From Adlercreutzia faecimuris (GTDB lineage: Bacteria > Actinomycetota > Coriobacteriia > Coriobacteriales > Eggerthellaceae), in contig NZ_JAJMLW010000001.1 in assembly GCF_022669055.1 (NCBI RefSeq), forward strand, positions 62,001 to 126,000: a DNA stretch of 64,000 bases. Reading direction: 5' to 3'. Below are positions 57,954 to 64,000 of this stretch, piece by piece. The notes beneath the pieces were generated by a model, which made no database searches, was not told where the DNA came from, and was given only the letters and a program-made list of their open reading frames with translations. Numbering within the stretch: position 1 is the first letter of the stretch; each line of letters starts with the position of its first letter. The translations under genes and the position numbers were made by a program.

Positions 57954-59009
57954 CTAGTGCGCCAGGTCCTCCGGGCTCACGCGGCCGCGGAACGTGCGGT
58001 AGATCACCACGTGGTATACCAGCACCAGCGGCAGGCCGATGCACAGGATGACGGTCATCCAGAACAGCGACAGCTCCGACGACGCGGCGTTCATGATGGT
58101 GATGGTCGGCCCGACGCTGTCGGCCGAGGCCACCACCAGGCACGGGAACATCGAGCACGCCAGCAGCCCCACCAGCGAGAACGCGCCCGCGCTCTGGCCC
58201 AGGAAGGCGCCCAGATCGGCCTTGGGGCAGCCGCGGCGCTCTCCCACACGGCCGACCACCATCGACCCCACCACCGTCACCAGGAACAGCCCGGCGAACA
58301 GCCAGCGGAAGATGCCCAGCTCAGGCGCCATGTCCGGCGCGTAGAAGAAGTGGCCGAGCACCGACACGACCACGAACAGCGCCACGGCCGCCGCCTGCAG
58401 CGGCAGGCGCAGCTTCTGGGCGCGGGCGCGCAGGCCGCTTTCCAGCGGGGCCTTGAGCGCCGTCCACGTGGCGCCGGCCGCCAGGAACATGGCCAACCCC
58501 AGCAGGCCCGTGAGCAGCGTGAACGGGGTGATGAGCCCCAACAGCGGCACGCCCATGTAGTCGCCGTTGGCGTCCATCGGGATGCCCGCGTAGATGTTGC
58601 CCACGGCCACGCCGAACAGCAGCGCCGGCAGGAGCGACCCCACGAAGAAGCACACGTCCCACACCTTGGCCCAGCCCGGGTCGCCCGCGCGGAACTCGAA
58701 GGACACCGCGCGCACGATCAGGCCGAACAGCACCAGCATCACGGCCAGGTAGAAGCCGGAAAACGTGGTGGCGTAGGCGTCGGGGAACGCCGCGAACAGC
58801 GCGCCGCCGGCCGTCAACAGCCACACCTCGTTGCCGTCCCACACCGGTCCGATGACCCGGCGCATGACGGCCTTGTCCTCCTCGCTCTTCGCCAGGAAGG
58901 GGAACAGCACGCCCACGCCCAGGTCGAAGCCGTCGAGGATGAAGTAGCCGGCGATCAGCACGAAGATGAGGAAGAACCACAGCACGCCGAGAACGGTCAT
59001 GGTCATCAT
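57954..59009 (-). CDS. cydB: Cytochrome bd oxidase subunit II
   Basis: 351 residues with eight to nine membrane helices and the CydB start 'LWFFLIFVLIAGYFILDGFD' plus 'GPVWDGNEVWLLTAGGALFA'. It pairs with CydA two bases upstream. Cytochrome bd reduces oxygen with quinol and protects anaerobes from oxygen or nitric oxide. No cydCD or cydX gene is seen here. Confidence 0.96.
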   Translation of the reverse strand: MMTMTVLGVLWFFLIFVLIAGYFILDGFDLGVGVLFPFLAKSEEDKAVMRRVIGPVWDGNEVWLLTAGGALFAAFPDAYATTFSGFYLAVMLVLFGLIVRAVSFEFRAGDPGWAKVWDVCFFVGSLLPALLFGVAVGNIYAGIPMDANGDYMGVPLLGLITPFTLLTGLLGLAMFLAAGATWTALKAPLESGLRARAQKLRLPLQAAAVALFVVVSVLGHFFYAPDMAPELGIFRWLFAGLFLVTVVGSMVVGRVGERRGCPKADLGAFLGQSAGAFSLVGLLACSMFPCLVVASADSVGPTITIMNAASSELSLFWMTVILCIGLPLVLVYHVVIYRTFRGRVSPEDLAH

Positions 59010-59011
59010 GG

Positions 59012-60577
59012 CTACTCACCGTCCTTTCCCGAGGCGGCCGGGCGCGTGGCGTCATCGGCCTCCACGGCGACGCCCTCGGCAACGACCGCGTCGCCTTCCG
59101 CGTCCTCTTCCACGGTCACGACCGCGGCCGCGGCCTCGAGGGGGACGGCCGGCTCATCGCCGTCGAACGGCACCTCGGCGCCGCCCACGGCAGAGGCGCC
59201 CTCCTGCAGCGACGGGCCCTCCTTGATGAAGCGCGCGATCACGCGGGCCCAGCCGACGAGCAGCAGCACGTAGACGAGCACGAACAGCGCGAGCGTGGTC
59301 AGCAGCTCCGGGGCGCTCACCGACATCGAGATGGCGTTGTCGGTGAGCAGCTCGACGCCGTCGGGGCCGGTCACGGACGGGTAGACCACCCACGGCTGGC
59401 GGCCCACCTCGGCGGTGATCCAGCCGGTGTTGATGGCGATGAACGGGAACAGCGGCGATATGAGCAGCAGCTTCTGCAGCCAGCGCATCTTCCGCACGCG
59501 CCCGCCCTTGAAGGTGAAGATGATGGCCAGGATGGCGGCCAGCATGATGAGGCCGTACATCGCCACCATGATGTGGTAGCTCTGGAACACGAAGTTCACC
59601 GGCAGGTCGGCCGGGTCCATCGCGCCGTACTTCTCGGTCTCGGCCAGGTCGTTCAGGCCCGGGTACTCGGTGTCCCACGTGCCGGTAGCCAGGAAGCTAG
59701 TGCCGCCGGGGATGGCGAACGGCGTGATGACCTCGCCCGCTTCCTCGTCGACCCAGCCGAAGGCGTACAGCGGGGGCGCCTCGGTCTCGTACTGGCCCTC
59801 CATCATCGCCAGCTTGGTGGGCTGCTCCTCCCACACCACGACGGCCGACGCGTGGGCGAACACGATCATGATGCAGCTGGTGATGATGCCCACCACGGCG
59901 CCGGTGCGCATGATCTTCATGGCGAAGTCGGTGTGCTTGCCCTTGAGCAGGTACCAGGCCGCCACGGCCATGGCCACGAAGGCGCCCATGATGAGCAGCG
60001 CGTCCACCGTGTGGGTGTAGCGCGCGAAGATGGACGGGTTGAAGGCGGCGGCCAGGAAGTCAGTGATGAGCGCCTCGTCGCCCGCGGCGTTGAGCGCGGC
60101 GCCGGCCGGCGTCTGCATCCACGAGTTGGCGATGAGGATCCACAGCGCGCTCAGGCACGAGCCGAACCACACGAGCCACGCCGACACCATGTAGGCGCGC
60201 GGGCTGACGCGCTTGCGGCCGAACAGCAGCACGCCCAGGAACACCGATTCCAGGAAGAACGCGAACAGCGCCTCGGCGGCCAGCGGCGCGCCGAAGATGT
60301 CGCCGACGAACCGCGAGTAGTTGGCCCAGTTGGTGCCGAACGAGAACTCCATCGTGATGCCCGTCGCCACGCCGATGGCGAACGTGGCGGTGAAGATCTT
60401 CACCCAGAAGTGGGTGGCCGCCGCGTCACGCGGGTCGCGGCTGCGGTAGTAGCGCGTCTCGCAGATGGCCAGGATGAGCCCCAGGCCGATAGAGAGCGGG
60501 ACGAACAGGAAATGGTACGCCACGGTCAACGCGAACTGGATGCGCGACAACAAGGCGACGTCGGTGAAGACTTCCAT
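59012..60577 (-). CDS. cydA: Cytochrome bd oxidase subunit I
   Basis: 521 residues. The heme ligands and quinol-site motifs are visible: 'FALTVAYHFLFVPLSIGLGL' (His for heme b595), 'EFSFGTNWANYSRFVGDIFG' and 'NTGWITAEVGRQPW'. The Q-loop is short. The last 70 residues are an Ala/Val/Glu/Asp-rich tail not found in most CydA proteins. Head of the cydAB operon. A single TTGTGAA, half of a Rex-type site, occurs 130 bases upstream, too little to assign control. Confidence 0.96.
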   Translation of the reverse strand: MEVFTDVALLSRIQFALTVAYHFLFVPLSIGLGLILAICETRYYRSRDPRDAAATHFWVKIFTATFAIGVATGITMEFSFGTNWANYSRFVGDIFGAPLAAEALFAFFLESVFLGVLLFGRKRVSPRAYMVSAWLVWFGSCLSALWILIANSWMQTPAGAALNAAGDEALITDFLAAAFNPSIFARYTHTVDALLIMGAFVAMAVAAWYLLKGKHTDFAMKIMRTGAVVGIITSCIMIVFAHASAVVVWEEQPTKLAMMEGQYETEAPPLYAFGWVDEEAGEVITPFAIPGGTSFLATGTWDTEYPGLNDLAETEKYGAMDPADLPVNFVFQSYHIMVAMYGLIMLAAILAIIFTFKGGRVRKMRWLQKLLLISPLFPFIAINTGWITAEVGRQPWVVYPSVTGPDGVELLTDNAISMSVSAPELLTTLALFVLVYVLLLVGWARVIARFIKEGPSLQEGASAVGGAEVPFDGDEPAVPLEAAAAVVTVEEDAEGDAVVAEGVAVEADDATRPAASGKDGE

Positions 60578-60975
60578 CTCACACCTCCTCTTGCTAGATC
60601 GCTTGTCCTGGAGAAAACGATGACGGCGCCGCGTTCCCCCGCGCGCACCGCATCCGGCTTCTCCAGACCCAAGCCCGATAAAACAGCATGATGATACTCA
60701 ACTTATGGTGCCCTTGTGAACCAGGCGCACATGCAGCCGCGGATTATTACCGAACCGAAACCTGCGCCCCTGCGCCCCCAGGAAGGCGCGCGGGCGTGGG
60801 GCGGGGCGCGCACGAGACGCGAGGCGCGCACGAGACGCGAGGCGCGAAGCGGGGGGTGCGAGGCGCACGGGCGTGGGACGCAGGGCATTCCCCTCCCCTC
60901 GAAAGCCGGCCGACGACTCGCGGGCCGGCCGAGCCATCCGGCGCACCAGGGAGACTCGCGGAACGACGGAAGCGT
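60578..60975. other. Intergenic region upstream of cydA; no gene seen
   Basis: Holds the cydA promoter (not resolved) and very GC-rich repeats. Two perfect tandem copies of an 18-bp unit, GGCGCGCACGAGACGCGA, lie at 60805-60822 and 60823-60840, followed by a partial third. Confidence 0.55.
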
Positions 60976-61127
60976 TGCCAGAAAATGCGAGATATCACAC
61001 GAAAAAACGCCCTCTTCGCAAGCCCGAACCCTTGAAAGACAACGTTTCCCCAGGTCAGATTTCCCGCACCCCAGCAAATCATCCGCCATGCCCCCTTCTC
61101 CCGTGTGATATCTCGCCTTTTCTGGCA
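60976..61127 (+). repeat. Long inverted-repeat element D with CCCCAGGTCA core
   Basis: 26-bp arms (60976-61001 and 61102-61127, one mismatch, TGCCAGAAAATGCGAGATAT...) with the core CGTTTCCCCAGGTCA at 61043-61057, close to the centre. Unlike the other elements it is followed by further partial arm copies: one in right-arm orientation at about 61131-61156 (TGTGACATCTCACG, TTTTCTGGCA) and a shorter one at about 61177-61190. Confidence 0.88.
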
Positions 61128-61213
61128 CCCCGATGTGACATCTCACGTTTTCTGGCAATTCCAGCCGAAAAAAGCCGACATATCACACGCCGCAGAAAAA
61201 ACGTCAAGGAGAC

Positions 61214-61289
61214 GGTGCGGGGGTGCGGGGGTGCGGGGGTGCGGGGGTGCGGGGGTGCGGGGGTGCGGGGGTGCGGGGGTGCGGGGGGG
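61214..61289. repeat. 8-bp tandem repeat (TGCGGGGG), nine copies
   Basis: The unit recurs with exact 8-base spacing from 61216 to 61287, ten bases beyond the GIY-YIG stop. Eight bases is not a multiple of three, and the run can vary by slippage. The G-runs may also form quadruplexes. Confidence 0.95.
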
Positions 61290-61298
61290 CTCCCTCCC

Positions 61299-61853
61299 CT
61301 ACCCGAGGATGGGTGCGAGGGCTTCTTCTAGGGAGGTGCGTGCGGCCCTTGCGAGCAGGGCGTCCTTCTCGTCGCGGGTGAGCTGCTTGAAGCGATACTC
61401 GGCATGCATGGCGTCGTGCTTGGTGGCGAATCCCGCATAGGCCAGCAGCGTCACGGGCCGACGGGCGCGCGTGTACTTGGCGCCGCGGCCGGCGTTGTGC
61501 GCGTCCAGGCGCCGCCGCACGTCCACGGCATAGCCCGTGTAGAGCGACCCGTCCACGCACTCGAGAACGTACATGAAGTGCGCCGACACCTCCACAGCGT
61601 CACCCTCAGGAGAGGAGGGCTTCCTCGTATCGCAGGCGTCCGAGGCGTCAACGCCCTCGCCCGCGGCGGACAGTTGAGCCGGCCGGGCTCGGCGCGCATG
61701 ACGGCCATCGGCGCCCGCGCCCGCGACGGGCGGGCACGCGGCGGCGTCGCCTTTCGCATCCGCGGCGAGCAGGCACGCGGCGGCACTCTCACCCGCGGCG
61801 GTGCGCACCTCCTCGTCACAGGACTGATCGTTGTTTTCCGCACTGTTGTCCAT
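61299..61853 (-). CDS. GIY-YIG nuclease domain protein
   Basis: 184 residues. The first 95 are low-complexity (Ala/Asp/Gly/Ser). The C-terminal domain is GIY-YIG of the UPF0213/YhbQ type: '[20 protein letters not shown]' with Arg in [16 protein letters not shown] and the catalytic Glu in [11 protein letters not shown]. It probably nicks branched or single-stranded DNA. Transcription looks leaderless: TATAAT (61866-61861) ends seven bases before the ATG and no ribosome site exists. Confidence 0.85.
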   Translation of the reverse strand: MDNSAENNDQSCDEEVRTAAGESAAACLLAADAKGDAAACPPVAGAGADGRHARRARPAQLSAAGEGVDASDACDTRKPSSPEGDAVEVSAHFMYVLECVDGSLYTGYAVDVRRRLDAHNAGRGAKYTRARRPVTLLAYAGFATKHDAMHAEYRFKQLTRDEKDALLARAARTSLEEALAPILG

Positions 61854-61860
61854 GGGGAGA

Positions 61861-61866
61861 ATTATA
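61861..61866 (-). promoter_or_regulatory. -10 element giving a leaderless GIY-YIG message
   Basis: TATAAT on the minus strand, seven bases before the ATG at 61853, so the message should start at or next to the start codon. Confidence 0.6.
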
Positions 61867-61924
61867 GTGGTGGGCGACGCGCGGCGCGTGGGGCATCGCA
61901 CGTCTTGCGCCGAGGAGGCCGCCC

Positions 61925-63046
61925 ATGTGTCATCGCTTCACCCTGCTCTCGTCCGACGAGGTCGACCGTGTGCTCGCGCACCTGCGCACGGTCGCCCGCC
62001 TCATGGATGAGGGCGCGCTCGGCGGCGGCCACGCCGAGGCCGGCGCTCTGCCTCCGCTGCGAATCCCCCGCGACATCGCCGACATCGACGCCTTCCCCGG
62101 CTCACCATGCCCCGTGATCGTGGCGACGAGCGCGAACGCCGCGCCGGCAGGGGCGGTCTCGACGCACGTCGGCGCAACGCGCCCGATGCCGGATGCCGGA
62201 GTGTTTCACGTGAAACACTCTCTCCCCGACGACAAACCCTCCCCTGCAAACCCACGCGAAGACGCCCAGAACAAAATGTTTCACGTGAAACACTCTGCGC
62301 CGCGGAAGAGCGCCTGGACGTTCGGGGCAGGCGCCGCACCAGACGCAGACGCGAACGACGCCGCGAGCACGGACACCGCGGCCCTCAGTACGCTGGCAGG
62401 CGAGAACGTGAACACGAATGCCGCACCCCTCGACACGCTGGCGGGCGAGAACGCGGGTGCGGGCGGCGCGATGGCGGGCGAAAACGCGGATGCGGACGCT
62501 ACGCCCCTCGGCGTGCTGGCGAGCGGGCTGGCGCGCGTCGACCTCACCTGGGGGATCGAGGTCTCGTGGAAGACGGGGCTCGTGTTCAACACGCGCCTCG
62601 AGTCGGCGCTCGAGGGCCGCGCGATGTGGCGCGACGCCCTGGCACGCGGGCGCTGCCTCGTGCCCGTGCGCGCCTTCTTCGAGACGCGCAACGTCGAGCC
62701 GCCCGCCGACGAGCTGCCCCTGGGCACGGGCGGCGCGGGGCGCGGCGGGCGCAAGGCGCAGTTCCGGTTCGCGGGGCCCGGCGACGGCGCGCTGCTGCTG
62801 GCGGGACTGCGCGAGGGCGACCGCTTCACCATCGTCACCACCGAGCCCAACGTCGCCGTCGCGCCCGTCCACAGCCGCATGCCGGTGGCGTTGACGCCCG
62901 TCGAGGCGCTGACCTGGCTCTTCGGCACGCCGGCGGATCTGGCCGCGCTAGCCGACCGCAGCCGCATCACCCTCGAGCGCAGCGAGGCGCCTGCCCCGTC
63001 CCACGCGACGCGCCGTCCCGATCCCGACCAGCTCTCGCTGTTCTAG
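61925..63046 (+). CDS. SRAP/HMCES-family abasic-site crosslinking protein (YedK-like) with large insertion
   Basis: 373 residues against about 220 in YedK. Met1-Cys2 (MCHRF) gives the Cys2 nucleophile that crosslinks to abasic sites in single-stranded DNA; the conserved Asn-Arg (FNTRLES), Glu (FFETRN) and His (PVHSRMP) are present. An insertion of about 140 residues separates the N-terminal strand from W209. It is low-complexity, contains repeated AGEN units, and carries two parS sites read as FHVKHS. GAGGAGG lies seven bases before the ATG. Confidence 0.9.
   Translation: MCHRFTLLSSDEVDRVLAHLRTVARLMDEGALGGGHAEAGALPPLRIPRDIADIDAFPGSPCPVIVATSANAAPAGAVSTHVGATRPMPDAGVFHVKHSLPDDKPSPANPREDAQNKMFHVKHSAPRKSAWTFGAGAAPDADANDAASTDTAALSTLAGENVNTNAAPLDTLAGENAGAGGAMAGENADADATPLGVLASGLARVDLTWGIEVSWKTGLVFNTRLESALEGRAMWRDALARGRCLVPVRAFFETRNVEPPADELPLGTGGAGRGGRKAQFRFAGPGDGALLLAGLREGDRFTIVTTEPNVAVAPVHSRMPVALTPVEALTWLFGTPADLAALADRSRITLERSEAPAPSHATRRPDPDQLSLF
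62202..62217. other. parS: parS site 3, inside the SRAP gene
   Basis: TGTTTCACGTGAAACA in a 22-bp palindrome (62199-62220), read in frame as VFHVKHS. Confidence 0.9.
62277..62292. other. parS: parS site 4, inside the SRAP gene
   Basis: TGTTTCACGTGAAACA, read in frame as MFHVKHS, 75 bases after site 3. Confidence 0.9.
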
Positions 63047-63087
63047 GCGCCAAGGGAAAGGGTCGCGCCTTCGCGTCCCCCGAAAAA

Positions 63088-63218
63088 TGGCCAAAATGGG
63101 CGCGAATTCCGCAAATCGACGGCCCCTTTCCGGAAGCCAGCGTACGTTTGCCCAGGTCGTAAACAGCTAAGCGGCGCCCGGGCCGGTGAAACTGCGGAAT
63201 TCGTGCCCATTTTGGCCA
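63088..63218 (+). repeat. Long inverted-repeat element E with CCCAGGTC core
   Basis: 26-bp arms (63088-63113 and 63193-63218, one mismatch, TGGCCAAAATGGGCGCGAAT...) in a 131-bp element. The core is the variant CGTTTGCCCAGGTCG at 63145-63159, at the centre. It lies between convergent SRAP and hypD genes. Its arms begin with AAAATGGCC like those of element C but then differ. Confidence 0.87.
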
Positions 63219-63333
63219 GAAACTCGCCCGCGGCGTGCACACGCGACGCGCGGGACGCCCGCAGGCCGCGCGCGCCACGCGAACGCCCCGTGGATTGCGC
63301 GTCACACCCGGCTGCACGCCCCGCGCGAGGCGC

Positions 63334-64000
63334 CTAGTAGTAGCGGAAGTATGCCGCGCAGCTGCCCTCGCTGGACACCATGCAGGGGCCGACCGGGTTC
63401 TCCGGGGTGCAGACCGTGCGGAACAGCGGGCAGTCTGATGGAGCCATGATGCCGCGCAGCACGTCGCCGCAGCGGCAGCCGCGGTGCTCCACCGTGGGCT
63501 CGATAGCGGGCGCGAAGCGGCGCATCGCGTCGAAGTCGGCGAACTCCTCGCGGATGCGGTAGCCCGATCCGGGGATGTCGCCCAGGCCGCGCCAGGTGGC
63601 CGTGCACGTCTCGAACACCTCGTCGATGGCGGCCATGGCCACGGGGTTGCCCTCGGCCATGACGCCGCGCGCGTAGGCGATCTCGATGTCGGCACGCCCC
63701 TCGTGCAGCTGGCGCATGATCATCGCGATGCCCTGGAGCACGTCCACCGGCTCGAAGCCGGTGATGACGCCGGGGATGCCGTACTTCTCGGCCAGGAAGC
63801 GGTAGGGTTCCACGCCGATGATGGTGCTCACGTGGCCCGGCAGGATGAGCGCGTCCACCTTGAGCTGCGGGTCGTTGATGATGGCCTCGAGCGCGCCGGG
63901 CATGTTCTTGTGCGCGCCGTAGACGGTGAAGTTGCGCAGGCCGGCCGCCTTCGCGCGCTTGACGGCCATGGCCACCAGCGGCGTGGTGGTCTCGAAGCCG
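63334..64000 (-). CDS. hypD: Hydrogenase maturation protein HypD (5' end beyond window)
   Basis: The C-terminal 221 residues of HypD: 'LPGHVSTIIGVEPYRFLAEK', 'EYGIPGVITGFEPVDVLQGI'-like text, the Fe-S cysteine motif HRGCRCGDVLRG and CTPENPVGPCMVSSEGSC. HypD with HypC assembles the Fe(CN)2CO unit of [NiFe] hydrogenases. The frame runs off the end of the window, so start and neighbours are unknown. The other hyp genes probably lie beyond the right edge. Confidence 0.95.
   Translation of the reverse strand, partial: GFETTTPLVAMAVKRAKAAGLRNFTVYGAHKNMPGALEAIINDPQLKVDALILPGHVSTIIGVEPYRFLAEKYGIPGVITGFEPVDVLQGIAMIMRQLHEGRADIEIAYARGVMAEGNPVAMAAIDEVFETCTATWRGLGDIPGSGYRIREEFADFDAMRRFAPAIEPTVEHRGCRCGDVLRGIMAPSDCPLFRTVCTPENPVGPCMVSSEGSCAAYFRYY

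Noticed and set aside
60710-60720. Rex-type operator (TTGTGAA) upstream of cydA
   Set aside because: Only one half-site is present; the required inverted partner is missing.

Overview
The window is 64 kb of high-GC DNA from an actinobacterium. The gene content points to the anaerobic gut family Eggerthellaceae (class Coriobacteriia): a DMSO-reductase-type respiratory operon with TorD and NapGH-like partners, a CaiA/CaiB/CaiC plus FixABCX CoA-ester reductase operon, Tat-exported proteins, HypD and actinobacterial-style regulators. The family assignment is inference; no rRNA or other direct marker is present. I saw no tRNA, rRNA, CRISPR array or insertion sequence.

Layout. 1-5.9 kb: molybdoenzyme respiratory operon (dmsA fragment, dmsB, dmsC, torD, napG-like, napH-like). 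6.0-16.6 kb, minus strand: NCS1 permease, then fixX, fixC, fixB, fixA, caiA-like, caiC-like, an MFS carrier and a caiB-like gene broken by an in-frame amber codon. 16.9-19.2 kb: a RelB/PIN toxin-antitoxin pair and a Fic gene bracketed by palindromes and 26-bp repeats. 19.3-20.5 kb: rpsI and rplM with a long leader. 20.6-24.9 kb: a ZIP metal transporter, and divergent metY and metA that together make homocysteine through O-acetylhomoserine. 25-30.2 kb: a CmpB-like membrane protein, a HAD hydrolase, hom and lysA. 30.4-33.8 kb: a MoaE-like gene, a HipA-like kinase gene between two copies of the same terminator stem, and an MmgE/PrpD gene. 34-46.5 kb: DUF2974 and SPFH genes, purC, a two-component system, a Tat-motif protein, purB, a TrkA pair and a secreted wall hydrolase. 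46.8-51 kb: CorC-like, hemolysin III and PH-domain proteins. 51.3-56.3 kb: a Bce-type peptide-sensing and detoxification module. 56.4-60.6 kb: a DUF4190 protein and cytochrome bd oxidase. 61-64 kb: a GIY-YIG nuclease, an SRAP/HMCES protein and the end of hypD.

Two non-gene signals stand out. (1) Five intergenic long inverted repeats (about 3.2, 21.6, 42.7, 61.0 and 63.1 kb) share a core close to CGTTTCCCCAGGTCA placed near the middle, always on the plus strand. Their arms are strongly self-complementary, yet the arm sequence differs between elements (only the first two share arms). I do not recognise this family. (2) Four perfect ParB-type parS sites (TGTTTCACGTGAAACA) occur at 21.7, 24.5, 62.2 and 62.3 kb. 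Three lie inside coding sequence, in low-complexity parts of metA and the SRAP gene, which suggests the window is in the origin-proximal part of the chromosome.

Functionally, much of the window serves anaerobic respiration: a Mo-reductase chain, an electron-bifurcating acyl-CoA reductase, cytochrome bd and hydrogenase maturation. The rest is amino-acid and purine synthesis, envelope stress and potassium handling, and several toxin-like genes.
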